A DNA stretch of 64,000 nucleotides from contig NZ_ATVL01000011.1 in the NCBI RefSeq assembly GCF_000420705.1, forward strand, positions 372,001 to 436,000, read 5' to 3'. The notes beneath the pieces were generated by a model. That model ran no database searches and was not told where the DNA came from. It worked only from the letters and a program-made list of their open reading frames with translations. The position numbers were made by a program, and so were the translations under genes. Shown here one piece after another: positions 42,802 to 52,451 of this stretch (its first letter is position 1; every line of letters begins with the position of its first letter). Source of the stretch: Hymenobacter norwichensis DSM 15439 (GTDB lineage Bacteria > Bacteroidota > Bacteroidia > Cytophagales > Hymenobacteraceae).

Positions 42802-44292
42802 ATGAAAAACTTGAAATACTGGCTGGCCGTGGCTCTATTGAGCCCGGCCAGCTATAGCTTTGCCCAATACCAAGCAGATGCGCTCCGTTTCTCCCAGACT
42901 CAGCCTTCCGGAACTGCGCGCTCGTTAGGGGTCGGTGGTGCCAACGTAGCAGTGGGTGCCGACTTGGGTAGCCTAGTTACCAACCCCGCTGGATTGGGGC
43001 TGTACCAACGCTCTGAAATAAGCTTTTCGCCGGGATTCGGCATTGGTAATACTAGCAGTCAAGCCTTCGGTACCACTAGCACTGATAACCGCAACAGCCT
43101 GCATGTAGCTAGCTTTGGTGCTGCGTTCACCAACCGCCGCCCTGACGGCGACACTAACCCGTGGCGAGGTGGTACGCTAGCTTTTGGACTGAATCGTATC
43201 AATGATTTCAACCAAAGCTTCAGCTACCGAGGAACTCCTAGCATCGATAGTGATATTCTTTCGTACTTGGGCCGTTCCAACGCGGATATTACAGCCACTG
43301 ACCTTGACGATTTAGCGTATGAGGCCTTCGTGACAGAGCGAGATAGTAAAGGAACCTATATTCCATCCGATTACGATAATACTGGCCCCCTCGACCAACG
43401 TGAAACTGTGTTGACGACTGGTTCTCAAACCCAGTTCGATATTGGCTACGGAGCTAATTACAAAGACCGGCTGTATATCGGTGGCGGTATCGGAATTATC
43501 ACCACCCGCTTCAACTCTACCAGCACACTCAGCGCCGTTGACCCAAGCGCGCCCAGTACCCAAGAAGGTACCTCTTTCGGTAGTCTGTCGTACCGCGAAA
43601 CATTGGAAACCCGTGGCACCGGCCTGAATGCCCGCATTGGAGCCATCTACCGGGTAACCGATGCCGTACGATTGGGTGCTTCGGTGCAAACTCCAACTTT
43701 CACCAGCTTGTCGGAAACATACGGTGCCTCGTTAGACGCAGTGTACGATAAGCCCATTACGGTAGGAAACAAAACGTATACCTCTGGTAATGCGGTAGTG
43801 GACCCAGGCTCGTTTGAATACCGGCTAACCTCGCCTTTCCGAGCATCGGGCGGCGTGGCAGTGGTAGTTGGGAAAAACGGCTTCTTGAGCGGTGATGTTG
43901 AATACGTAAATTACAGCCAAGCCCGCCTCAACAACGATGATGTTGCCAGCTACAATTTCAGCAACAACAACGACGCCATCCGCAACCTTTACCAGTCAGC
44001 CGTGAATCTGCGGGTAGGGGGCGAGCTACGCTTCGACATTTTCCGAGTACGAGCAGGTTTTGCCCGCTACGGCGACCCGTATAAGGACAGTGGCCGAGAC
44101 AGGACGCAAAACTATTACACCGGTGGGTTAGGGCTGCGCCAGAAGAATTTCTACTTGGACCTAGCGGGAGTGTATGGCAGCACTAAGCGTTACTACAACC
44201 CTTACGTGATGCCAAACCCTGCCGATACGCCCGAGGTAGTAGTCGATTCCAACCGCTTTACTACTACACTTACTGCTGGGTTTCTCTTCTAA
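42802..44292 (+). CDS. OMPP1/FadL-type outer membrane protein
   Basis: 496 residues from ATG 42802. Signal peptide MKNLKYWLAVALLSPASYSF ends before AQYQADAL. The N-terminal hatch-like motif (SLGVGGANVAVGADLGSLVTNPAGL) is typical of FadL-like long-chain hydrophobic compound porins in Bacteroidota; the rest is beta strands with alternating residues and a C-terminal aromatic (TAGFLF). It forms a beta barrel in the outer membrane and probably imports hydrophobic molecules. It follows the Gly/Tyr-rich lipoprotein by 63 nt and may be in the same unit; a good terminator follows. Confidence 0.88.
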   Translation: MKNLKYWLAVALLSPASYSFAQYQADALRFSQTQPSGTARSLGVGGANVAVGADLGSLVTNPAGLGLYQRSEISFSPGFGIGNTSSQAFGTTSTDNRNSLHVASFGAAFTNRRPDGDTNPWRGGTLAFGLNRINDFNQSFSYRGTPSIDSDILSYLGRSNADITATDLDDLAYEAFVTERDSKGTYIPSDYDNTGPLDQRETVLTTGSQTQFDIGYGANYKDRLYIGGGIGIITTRFNSTSTLSAVDPSAPSTQEGTSFGSLSYRETLETRGTGLNARIGAIYRVTDAVRLGASVQTPTFTSLSETYGASLDAVYDKPITVGNKTYTSGNAVVDPGSFEYRLTSPFRASGGVAVVVGKNGFLSGDVEYVNYSQARLNNDDVASYNFSNNNDAIRNLYQSAVNLRVGGELRFDIFRVRAGFARYGDPYKDSGRDRTQNYYTGGLGLRQKNFYLDLAGVYGSTKRYYNPYVMPNPADTPEVVVDSNRFTTTLTAGFLF

Positions 44293-44327
44293 GAAACCAG
44301 CAGAATTGAAAAGCAAACCAGCAATAG

Positions 44328-44362
44328 AAAGCCCGCCTTCTTTTTGGAGGCGGGCTTTTTGT
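44328..44362. terminator. Terminator after the FadL-type gene
   Basis: AAAGCCCGCCT and AGGCGGGCTTT form an 11-bp stem with a T run on the + strand (TTTTTG), 36 nt after the stop. Confidence 0.9.
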
Positions 44363-44382
44363 TGAGGCAAAAGACGGTGCTC

Positions 44383-45357
44383 TTACTTCGTGATGCGTAC
44401 CTGAATTCTGAGAGCAGGGGTTGGTATTGTGATGACAGACTGCACGAAGAGAAGTCCGGTTTTAGCAGGACTATCAGCGGTGCGAAACGCAAAGACACGT
44501 CCTAGACCTCTCGTTGGTAACGCGCCGGTTGAAGTAATGAGCGTGCCACCTGGGCTAGCGAAGGCAGCTTCTAGCTGAGCAGGAGTAGTGGCTGCCACGA
44601 AAGCAGCCGAATCCAGAGCGGTGGCTCGAAGCTGAGTGGCACGGCGGTTAGTAGGAATCCAGAACGCGCTACGGTTTATAAAGTCAGCGTTTTGCGGAGT
44701 AGCCAAGGCCCTGCCGCCACCAGACAGTGGCAGATATACCAAGTCGATAAGAGACTGATTTTCGGTGTGCTGCCGCAAACTGAAAGCTGGCAGTGCCAGC
44801 CCCGATAGCAGCGAGATATAGCTGCGCGACCGATAATTGGTCGGGGCCGGCAAAATGGTTGTATAGCGGTGATAGGTCAGCAGCGAATCGGTATTGCGAA
44901 GCCTAAGTGTGTAGCCACCCTCATTGAAATCCCCGTTGACATCCTCTGCGTTGAAGCGCCATATCTCCCGGCCAGACGTGGTGCGCGTACCCGCCTGAAA
45001 CTGGAAAGCCACCGACTGCTGCTGCTCGCCTGTCAGCACCGAATCCAGAAAAACCAATCGGCCGGTTTCCTTAGGAACATCGTTAGCCTCAAAACCAGTA
45101 CTAGGATACAGGTAAGGGTTGCGGCTGCGAACGTACTCGACGGTAATCAGCAGCCGGCGCAGGTTGGCATCATTGGGATCATACTTATCGGCAAATACGC
45201 GCGTGGAAAACGTGTCACCTGGAATGGTGCTGCTCCGGCTGGCCGACAGAAACCGTGTGCTGCCAACCAGCGCCACGCGGGGGCCAGCCGAGGGTTCGGG
45301 GTTACAGGAAACCAGCAACCCAGAGCCTAACAGAAAGGAAATCAGATAAAGACGCAT
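44383..45357 (-). CDS. Predicted DUF4270-like lipoprotein
   Basis: 324 residues. Signal peptide with lipobox Leu-Val-Ser-Cys18. The body is beta-rich with segments SRNPYLYPSTGF, GREIWRFNAEDVNGDFNEGG and RSRSYISLLSGLALPAF. It has no recognised catalytic motif; the general appearance (substantial secreted beta protein ending in LRIQVRITK) resembles DUF4270/outer-membrane-associated lipoproteins of Cytophagales, but this is a weak match. Convergent with the FadL-type gene. Confidence 0.75.
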   Translation of the reverse strand: MRLYLISFLLGSGLLVSCNPEPSAGPRVALVGSTRFLSASRSSTIPGDTFSTRVFADKYDPNDANLRRLLITVEYVRSRNPYLYPSTGFEANDVPKETGRLVFLDSVLTGEQQQSVAFQFQAGTRTTSGREIWRFNAEDVNGDFNEGGYTLRLRNTDSLLTYHRYTTILPAPTNYRSRSYISLLSGLALPAFSLRQHTENQSLIDLVYLPLSGGGRALATPQNADFINRSAFWIPTNRRATQLRATALDSAAFVAATTPAQLEAAFASPGGTLITSTGALPTRGLGRVFAFRTADSPAKTGLLFVQSVITIPTPALRIQVRITK

Positions 45358-45648
45358 AGATTCAGTAAAGGTCGGGATTTGCTGCTATAGGCCGGCAACG
45401 GCTTGCAAACAAAGTAGGTGTGATGCCTTCCTAACGACAAAAACTGGCTGGGATTTCATCTCGCCAAACAAGAAGCCGGAAGGAAACCGGGTACTCAGAT
45501 TTCTCCCTATTCGGAAACGCACAAATAGCGCTAGTCTATAGGTCATTCTAAGATTAAATAGAATCCTGAACTGTCCTTTTAGTAGGCAAGCCTAAGATAT
45601 AGGCAATAAAATAAGCAGCCCCTAACGAATTTTGCCGTAGTTCGCGGT

Positions 45649-47136
45649 ATGCCCACTTTCTGGACTTTACGCTCCGCTGTTCTATTTATCGGATTGCTGG
45701 TGGCTAGCTGCCAACCCGACAAGCCCACCCGTACCGAACAGGCAACTCCTGCCTTGTCCGATACCCTCACGCTCGACTCAACGGCCAATCCAATTGCCCT
45801 ACTTGACTCAACTCCGGTGCGCCGCAACTGGCACCGCCTCACCCAGCCCACTAATCGGGCCGCGCCACTCGTGGTGTACCGCAGTGCGCGGCGTCCGCCA
45901 GCAAGTCTCAATGCTAGCACACCTCCTAGCGAGGCTACTCTTTTCGATATTGGCCGCAAGGCGAGCGAGTATTTCCAGATTGATCCAACCAAAGCCGCCG
46001 AAGTGCGGGGCCAAGCTGGAACAGTGGTACGCCTGGCCGCTGGCAGCTTGGTGGATGTCGCGCAACGAACCGCCACCGGGCCGGTATGGGTGGAACTACG
46101 GGAGTGCTACACACCCGCGGAAATGATTCTTACTAATCTAACTACTCTCACTACCGACAACCAATTGCTGCAAACCGGCGGCATGGTGCTAGTGAAAGCT
46201 ACGGCGGCGGGGCGGCCCCTTCAACTAGCCGAAGGCCGTACCATGCGCTTAGAAATGCCGGCGGCCAACGGCCGGCCAGTGCCAGGAATGCAGCTTTATT
46301 ATGGCCAGGGTACCGCCTCTGTCCGCTGGGTAGCGGCTCCTGCTTCTGCCATGCCTGCCATTCAGGAAACCATCTATACCAACGCGCAGCCCATGCCAAC
46401 CTACCACCGTGGGCCTGCCGATATCAACCGCCTAATTCGGTATCCGCGCGAAGCTCTGGTTAGCCAGATACAAGGGGTGGTATTTGCTTCGTTTGTAGTG
46501 GATGAAAGCGGACGGGTACAGCGGCCTCATATTCTGCGCGGTATTGGGCACGGCTGCGACGAAGAAGTGTTGCGGGTGCTGCAACAGACTTCTGGCCGCT
46601 GGACTCCGGGCCAACGCAACGGAGAATTTGTAAAAGTGAAAATGGTGCTGCCCATCCGGTTTTCGTTTCAACCTGGTCAACTCAGTCTTGATACCAGCCG
46701 CCGCCAGGTAGCCGATGCCGAGCCCGCAGCCACAACTACGGTACCCTCGGAACAACCAACGGAACCCATGCCTACCGACCGGTACGTTTTCAATTGCGCA
46801 CAGCTAGGTTGGCTGAATGCTGACCGGCCACTAAGCTCGGGTACAGCCTTGCTATTGGCTGCTGCCACTCCCGATGAAAGTACTGCCGTACGCCTGGTGC
46901 TACCTGGTACTACACCTACCGTTTTGGCTGCTGAAACGGTAGAAAACGGCTACCAGTTCACTGGCGTACCAGCTGGCCGCCGAGCTGTGCTGGTGGGGTT
47001 GCGCTACTCAGGGGGCGTACCGTCTCTGGCATGGCAAGAAGTTACCACTGGTCAGGAAGCACCTGCCCCTCTAGAATTCAAGGAAACTACGCTGGAAGAG
47101 TTGGAGCGCCGTCTGGAAAAGCTAGAACTCTATTAG
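45649..47136 (+). CDS. Lipoprotein with an internal TonB C-terminal domain
   Basis: 495 residues. Signal peptide and lipobox Val-Ala-Ser-Cys21; a Pro/Thr/Ser-rich linker; a beta domain (about 90-260) with VRGQAGTVVRLAAGSLVD; then a TonB_C-like domain at about 265-340 (YPREALVSQIQGVVFASFVV, DESGRVQRPHILRGIGHGC, PIRF ending); a further domain follows with a short terminal helix (TLEELERRLEKLELY). TonB normally has an inner-membrane anchor and an extreme C-terminal domain, so a lipid-anchored version with the domain in the middle is unusual. It may have a structural or sensing role rather than energy transduction. Confidence 0.88.
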   Translation: MPTFWTLRSAVLFIGLLVASCQPDKPTRTEQATPALSDTLTLDSTANPIALLDSTPVRRNWHRLTQPTNRAAPLVVYRSARRPPASLNASTPPSEATLFDIGRKASEYFQIDPTKAAEVRGQAGTVVRLAAGSLVDVAQRTATGPVWVELRECYTPAEMILTNLTTLTTDNQLLQTGGMVLVKATAAGRPLQLAEGRTMRLEMPAANGRPVPGMQLYYGQGTASVRWVAAPASAMPAIQETIYTNAQPMPTYHRGPADINRLIRYPREALVSQIQGVVFASFVVDESGRVQRPHILRGIGHGCDEEVLRVLQQTSGRWTPGQRNGEFVKVKMVLPIRFSFQPGQLSLDTSRRQVADAEPAATTTVPSEQPTEPMPTDRYVFNCAQLGWLNADRPLSSGTALLLAAATPDESTAVRLVLPGTTPTVLAAETVENGYQFTGVPAGRRAVLVGLRYSGGVPSLAWQEVTTGQEAPAPLEFKETTLEELERRLEKLELY

Positions 47137-47176
47137 TGCCGACAATCAGCCCTAGAGTACCGGCTGCCTCGATTGG

Positions 47177-48619
47177 TTACAGCTTTACCGTAATGCTTTG
47201 GGGCTCGGTGAAAAAGCGCAAGGCTTCCAAGCCACCTTCGCGCCCAATGCCGGAGTTTTTCATGCCACCGAAAGGCGTACGTAGGTCGCGGTGCAGCCAG
47301 GTGTTCACCCACACGATACCGCTGTGCAGGGCGTGGGCTACGCGGTGCGCCCGGTTCAGGTCGCGGGTCCAGATGGTGGCGGCCAAGCCGTATTGGGTGC
47401 CATTGGCCCAGGCCAGCACTTCGGTTTCAGTATCGAAGGGGGTGAGCGTAACCACTGGGCCGAATATTTCTTCCTGATTCACCCGGCAATCGGGCGCCAA
47501 GCCCTCAAACACGGTGGGTGCTAGGAAGTAGCCGCCTGCGCAGCGGCCTTCTAGCTGCACGCGCTGCCCACCTGCCAGTAAGGTGCCGCCTTCTTCGTGT
47601 GCCAACGCAATGTAGTCCAGTACTTTATGTAAATGCGCTTCACTCACCAAAGCGCCCTGCCGGCTGTTGGCCAGCTGTGGGTCATCAATCGTTAGGTCGG
47701 CCACGCCGCGCAGGAATTCCGCCTTGAACTGCTCGTAGATGGACCGCTCGACGAAGATGCGCGACCCGCACAGACAAATCTGACCTTGATTTGCGAAACT
47801 GCTTCGTAGGCTGGTGCGCACCGCCTCGGTTAGGTCACAGTCGGCGAAGATGATATTGGGGTTTTTACCGCCTAGTTCCAACGACAGTTTCTTGAACATA
47901 GGCGCGGCCGTGCGGGCAATATGCTCCCCGGTTTTAGTGCCCCCCGTGAAGCTGATGGCCTTGATGCCGGGATGCTCCACAATAGCCTGGCCAACGCCTG
48001 GCCCGGTGCCGTGTACAATGTTGAGGACGCCGGCCGGTAGCCCAGCTTCCATACATAGCTCGCTGAGTAGAAATGCTGTGTACGGTGTGATTTCCGAGGG
48101 CTTAGCTACCACGCAGCACCCGGCAGCCAAGGCCGGCGCAATTTTCCAGGTGAACAGGTACAGCGGCAGATTCCAGGGCGAAATGCAGCCCACTACGCCC
48201 AATGGGTGCCGCACCGTATAGTTGAGGGCCACACCTTCCTGAAAGTGGGTTTCCGAAGCAAAATGCTGCGCGGCCGTCCCGAAGAAGGCGAAATTGCTAG
48301 CCGCCCGCGGAATATCTACCGTCCGGGCCAAACTCACCGGCTTGCCATTGTCCTGGCTTTCGGCCTGCGCAAGGGGCTCCAAGTTACGCTCAATCAGCTC
48401 GGCAACACGCACTAGTAGGCGGCCTCGCTCTTCGGCCGGTAGGGCCCGCCACGCGGGTAGCGCGGCCTCGGCGGCCATTACGGCTAACGCTACATCCGTG
48501 GTATCGGAGTCCGGAATGTGCGCGTACACCTGCCCGGTAGCGGGTTCCACGTTGGTAAGGTAATGGCCCCCCGTAGGCGGTACTAGTTGGCCGTTGATGT
48601 AGTTCTGAAAGTGCAGCAT
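47177..48619 (-). CDS. Aldehyde dehydrogenase, aminomuconate-semialdehyde type
   Basis: 480 residues from ATG 48619; an upstream extension would cross the divergent promoter. NAD-dependent ALDH with the nucleotide motif SFTGGTKTGEHIA, Glu in LELGGKNP, and catalytic Cys282 in GQICLCGSR (a second Cys, Cys284, follows). The fold start NYINGQLVPPTGGHYL and the pattern GQICLCGSRIFV fit the 2-aminomuconate/2-hydroxymuconate semialdehyde dehydrogenase group. This is supported by the 3-hydroxyanthranilate dioxygenase and ACMS decarboxylase genes 14-16 kb downstream, which feed the substrate. Exact substrate is inferred. Confidence 0.88.
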   Translation of the reverse strand: MLHFQNYINGQLVPPTGGHYLTNVEPATGQVYAHIPDSDTTDVALAVMAAEAALPAWRALPAEERGRLLVRVAELIERNLEPLAQAESQDNGKPVSLARTVDIPRAASNFAFFGTAAQHFASETHFQEGVALNYTVRHPLGVVGCISPWNLPLYLFTWKIAPALAAGCCVVAKPSEITPYTAFLLSELCMEAGLPAGVLNIVHGTGPGVGQAIVEHPGIKAISFTGGTKTGEHIARTAAPMFKKLSLELGGKNPNIIFADCDLTEAVRTSLRSSFANQGQICLCGSRIFVERSIYEQFKAEFLRGVADLTIDDPQLANSRQGALVSEAHLHKVLDYIALAHEEGGTLLAGGQRVQLEGRCAGGYFLAPTVFEGLAPDCRVNQEEIFGPVVTLTPFDTETEVLAWANGTQYGLAATIWTRDLNRAHRVAHALHSGIVWVNTWLHRDLRTPFGGMKNSGIGREGGLEALRFFTEPQSITVKL

Positions 48620-48667
48620 AAAGAACAGAGCGAGTCTTTCAAAAGTAACGACTTCACGCGCAACGGC

Positions 48668-48675
48668 TACCTTTG
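48668..48675 (+). promoter_or_regulatory. Candidate -7 box (TACCTTTG)
   Basis: Exact TAnnTTTG match 47 nt before the ATG at 48722, in the divergent gap with the aldehyde dehydrogenase gene. Confidence 0.4.
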
Positions 48676-48721
48676 CCGGCCCGGTTTTGCGTGGGGTAAT
48701 CCGGTTCACCAATCCGCTCTT

Positions 48722-50476
48722 ATGCCCGGCAGAAATACAGGTTGGCAGCTAGCCCTGATAATTGCTTCGTACGTAGCGGTATTTGTGGCTTGGACCTGGC
48801 CGCTGACGGCACACCTGAGCAGTCAGTTTCCGGCAGTGCCCGAGCAGGATGGCTACATGCAACTCTGGAACGTGTGGCACTTCCGGGAGGTGCTGCTGTC
48901 CGGGCACAACCCATTCCATTCCAACTGGCTGCTCTACCCCGAAGGAGCCGCACTGTGGCTGCACACCTACAACCCCATTACTGGCATCGTTAACCTGTTC
49001 ATTGGCAACGAGATGCTGGCGCTGAACCTAGCCCTAATGGCCGAATATGCGTTGTCGGGGGCGGGGGCGTGGCTGCTGGCCCGGCGCTGGCTGCGGCAGC
49101 CGGTATTGGCTTGGCTGGCGGGATTGTTTTTCGCCTTTTCACCCTACAAGACGGTCCGGCTGCCTCTCCACTACAACCTGATGCTAACGGCCACGGTGCC
49201 GTTTTATATCTTGGCTTTTTTGCGGGCCTTCACGTTTCACCCCGGTCGGTTCTGGCCGGATGTGCGCAGCTGGAAGGCCGTGGCCGCTTGTCTGGCACTA
49301 GGGATAATTACTTTCCTGAGTGATTATTACGTGCTTTTTGCGCTGCTATATTTCTCGGTGGCCTACGCGGCGTGGTTCTGGTTTCGGCTGGGCGCCATCA
49401 ACTGGCGGCGCCGCAATACTTGGCTGATAGTAGCCGGCGTGCTGCTGGGTGGACACTTCCTTATTCGGCTGATGCGGCTCTGGGATGTGCCCGACAACGC
49501 CGGTTTCTGGTGGGGCGGCGACGTGGCCGGCTACTTCATGCCCGCCGACAACAGCCGCTGGCTGAACTTCAACTGGGCCCGGCAACTGTATGGTAATCCG
49601 CGCTTGTTTAACATGCCGGGGTCAGTTGAAAACTATATGTTTCTGGGTTATGCGGTGCCGCTAGTATGCGCTCTAGCTGCGTTTTGGCCGGCCCGGCCGG
49701 TGTCGCGCCGCCACCTCGACCCGCAGGGTCGTCCACTGGCCTGGGTGCTTTTGTTTTTCGTGCTCCTGACTCTGCCTTCGGTGCGGGTGCTGGGGCATCT
49801 AAAACTGAACCTGCCCACTGGTCTGCTGCACTTTATCCCTTTTTTCAACAACATCCGCTGTCCTACCCGCTGGGTGATGGTGGTAAGCTTGTTGCTGCCG
49901 ATAGTAGGATTTGGGGCCCTGGAGGCTGCCTGGCAAACTGCGCGGCGCCCGGTATTACGCGGTGTTATGAGTGCCGCACTGCTGGCCGCCGTAGCCTTCG
50001 AGTTTTGGCCGGTTGCGCCTCCCTTGGATTCGTCCCGGACCATGCCCGCTGCTTTTCATGCGGTGGCCAAGCTACCCGGCGAAGCGCTGTTCACCATCCC
50101 GATGGGTTTGGTTGACGGCTACCACGTACTGGGCAAGGTGGAACTACACAACTTCCTATACCAGCCCTACTATCGTAAAAAGCTGCCCTCCGCTTACATT
50201 TCGCGGGTTTCCCAAACGCAGTTCGAGCGGTTTCAGTCCGACACCGTAATGCGCACTGTGTTGGCACTTCAGCGCGCGCCCACCGATACTACATTCACGC
50301 CACCTTCCGCCCAAGCAGCGGCCCGTTTCCGGGAGTATTACAAGCCAGCTGCTATTCTGGTAAGTCCGGCTTGGCGCAATGGTCCCGCTCAGCGTTATCT
50401 GCAAGCAGTGTTTCCTACATACACCCCGCGCACCTTCCCCGATGGTTATGTGCTGTTGGCACCGGCTCGGCAATAG
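48722..50476 (+). CDS. GT-C-like multi-pass membrane protein 1
   Basis: 584 residues from ATG 48722. About 11-12 hydrophobic segments, with a first extracytoplasmic loop containing acidic residues after TM1 (QFPAVPEQDGYMQLWNVW), the layout of lipid-phosphosugar-dependent GT-C glycosyltransferases. Loops have WVMVVSLLLPIVGFGALE in the membrane part and a soluble C-terminal periplasmic domain (about 440-584). The sugar donor and acceptor are unknown. It is the first member of a block of GT-C-like and GT2 genes from 48.7 to 62.4 kb. Confidence 0.8.
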   Translation: MPGRNTGWQLALIIASYVAVFVAWTWPLTAHLSSQFPAVPEQDGYMQLWNVWHFREVLLSGHNPFHSNWLLYPEGAALWLHTYNPITGIVNLFIGNEMLALNLALMAEYALSGAGAWLLARRWLRQPVLAWLAGLFFAFSPYKTVRLPLHYNLMLTATVPFYILAFLRAFTFHPGRFWPDVRSWKAVAACLALGIITFLSDYYVLFALLYFSVAYAAWFWFRLGAINWRRRNTWLIVAGVLLGGHFLIRLMRLWDVPDNAGFWWGGDVAGYFMPADNSRWLNFNWARQLYGNPRLFNMPGSVENYMFLGYAVPLVCALAAFWPARPVSRRHLDPQGRPLAWVLLFFVLLTLPSVRVLGHLKLNLPTGLLHFIPFFNNIRCPTRWVMVVSLLLPIVGFGALEAAWQTARRPVLRGVMSAALLAAVAFEFWPVAPPLDSSRTMPAAFHAVAKLPGEALFTIPMGLVDGYHVLGKVELHNFLYQPYYRKKLPSAYISRVSQTQFERFQSDTVMRTVLALQRAPTDTTFTPPSAQAAARFREYYKPAAILVSPAWRNGPAQRYLQAVFPTYTPRTFPDGYVLLAPARQ

Positions 50477-50569
50477 GTACTTTCTAGATAAGTTGTTGTA
50501 GGCCAAGGAAAAACGGTGTAAATGTCAGCGCATCCAGCTTCGTTTCACCGAGACGTTATTGCGGACATA

Positions 50570-51511
50570 TTAGGCGTTGGGTTTTGGGCGCGGTAAGTCG
50601 GTTTCATCGATGATGTAGAGCGGACGCTGGCGCGTGTTAGCTCCAAGGCGCGCCACGTACTCTCCGATTACGCCAATAGCCATAAGCTGAATACCACCTA
50701 GGAATAAAACACTTACCATGAGAGAAGGCCAACCTACCCCGTAGTTTTTCAGAAAAAACCGGGCGTATATGGCGTATAACATCACGAGAAAAGCCACGCC
50801 AGACACTGCAAAACCACCGATAGAAGCCATGCGCAACGGCAAGTCAGAAAACGAGGTGATACCATCTAAGGCTAGCTTGATGAGCTTGCTATACGTATAG
50901 CCTGGCTCGCCACCTGCCCGTTCAGAGCGGTCGAATTCTAGAAAGGTCTGCCGGTAGCCAATCCAGGAAATTTGGCCGCGAATAAACTTGTTTTGCTCGG
51001 GCATGAGCTTGAGGGCCTCCACCACTTTGCGGCTGACAATGCGAAAATCGCCGGTATCAATGGGAATATTCACTGAGGTAATCCGGGCAAGTATCCGGTA
51101 AAACATCTTGGCTGTGAACAGCTTGATGGCACTCTCGCCTTGCCGGGAGCGGCGCTTGGCGTACACCACCTCGTAGCCCTCGTGCAGCTTAGCGTACAGT
51201 TGCGGAATCAGTTCGGGCGGGTCCTGCAAATCACCGTCCATGACCACAACGGCAGCACCCCGCGACAAGTCCAGGCCCGCCGTAATGGCTACCTGGTGCC
51301 CGAAGTTGCGGCTAAACGTAATGTAGTGCATACGCGGGTCGCGGGCCGCAAATCCCTGCATCAATTCCAACGAACGGTCACGGGAGCCGTCATTCACAAA
51401 AATGACCTCTACCTCAAGCAGCAAGGCATCAAGCATGGCTGCCAGTCGGGCGTACAGGACTGGAAGATTGATTTCTTCGTTGTAGATGGGGACAATAATG
51501 GAAAGGTCCAC
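50570..51511 (-). CDS. GT2 glycosyltransferase, polyprenyl-phosphate type (GtrB/ArnC-like)
   Basis: 313 residues, GTG start. GT2 fold with SIIVPIYNEEINLPVLYARL, VNDGSRDRS, the DxD-equivalent VVVMDGDLQDPPELI, and RSRQGESAIK; two C-terminal hydrophobic segments (FAVSGVAFLVMLYAIYARFF, LFLGGIQLMAIGVIGEYVAR) as in GtrB/DPM1-like enzymes. It would transfer a sugar to polyprenyl phosphate on the cytoplasmic side, giving a donor for GT-C enzymes. The stop of the methyltransferase lies 17 nt upstream, so these two are cotranscribed. Confidence 0.93.
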   Translation of the reverse strand: MDLSIIVPIYNEEINLPVLYARLAAMLDALLLEVEVIFVNDGSRDRSLELMQGFAARDPRMHYITFSRNFGHQVAITAGLDLSRGAAVVVMDGDLQDPPELIPQLYAKLHEGYEVVYAKRRSRQGESAIKLFTAKMFYRILARITSVNIPIDTGDFRIVSRKVVEALKLMPEQNKFIRGQISWIGYRQTFLEFDRSERAGGEPGYTYSKLIKLALDGITSFSDLPLRMASIGGFAVSGVAFLVMLYAIYARFFLKNYGVGWPSLMVSVLFLGGIQLMAIGVIGEYVARLGANTRQRPLYIIDETDLPRPKPNA

Positions 51512-51528
51512 GTAATTGGGAACAGAAG

Positions 51529-52278
51529 TCAGACAGTCGGAGATTTCATAGCCAGCGCGAATACGCTTACACCCACCGGCGCATTCAGAGCTTGGAGTAA
51601 GCGATTTTCGGCAGTAATAATGCTGGTTAGCAGTGTATTAACGAGCGGTGGCGCTGCAAAGAAGTCGTCTTCCGCTGGCTTATTATCGGTGGGTAGTACT
51701 TTCTTAAGCAGCCGAACAGCGGCCGTTGGAAAAAACAAGCTCACATTCCAGTAGGAGCGACGCTTGACTTGCAAGCCGGCTTTGCGCAGGCTGGCTGCCA
51801 GCTGCGCGGCAGTATACCGTCGGAAGTGGTGGTTGGCTTCGTCGTGCTTGCCCCACAAAAACTGAAACGCCGGCACAAATACTAAAAGCTTTCCGCCTGG
51901 CTTCAGCACCCGCGTCCATTCCCGTAACGCTTGGGCCTCGTCCTGAATATGTTCTAGTACATCGGAGGCTACTACTAAATCAAAGGCGTTGTCGGGGAAG
52001 GAGAGGTGGGCCCCATCCATGCACGACACGTTGGGAATACCACGCTGCTGCGCAACGGCAATACCGGCCTCGCTCACGTCGATACCCGTTAGGTTGGAAT
52101 AGCCGACAGTGCGCAGGCGCTGCAACAACGGGCCACCTGAGCAGCCAATTTCCAGAATAGGGGCATCAGTGGCTAGTTTCAGCTCATTTATGAGCCGGAA
52201 TACCATATCACGACGTGCCTGAAACCACCAGTATTTTTCTTCTAATTGATGGTATTTTACTTCGTATTCGATATCCAT
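51529..52278 (-). CDS. Class I SAM-dependent methyltransferase
   Basis: 249 residues. The N-terminal part MDIEYEVKYHQLEEKYWWF is common in methyltransferases linked to glycan biosynthesis. Motif I is ILEIGCSGGPLLQRL; ASDVLEHIQDEAQALREW is motif post-II/III, LKPGGKLLVFVP motif III. It is a Methyltransf_11/23-type enzyme. The substrate is unknown; a role in lipid-linked sugar modification is suggested by the directly following GT2 gene. Confidence 0.9.
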   Translation of the reverse strand: MDIEYEVKYHQLEEKYWWFQARRDMVFRLINELKLATDAPILEIGCSGGPLLQRLRTVGYSNLTGIDVSEAGIAVAQQRGIPNVSCMDGAHLSFPDNAFDLVVASDVLEHIQDEAQALREWTRVLKPGGKLLVFVPAFQFLWGKHDEANHHFRRYTAAQLAASLRKAGLQVKRRSYWNVSLFFPTAAVRLLKKVLPTDNKPAEDDFFAAPPLVNTLLTSIITAENRLLQALNAPVGVSVFALAMKSPTV

Positions 52279-52451
52279 GGTATTCCAAAAGTAAGCAACC
52301 TTGGCGTAGGTAGCTATTTAACTATAGAACTCAATACCAGTGTAAGCGAGCTTGCGCAGTAGCTAGTTGGCGTGAGCAGAATGGTATATGCGCCTGTATG
52401 TTCAGGGTTCGAGAAAGCGTTGAATCTGCTGCATAAGAGAGCACTGGAGCG

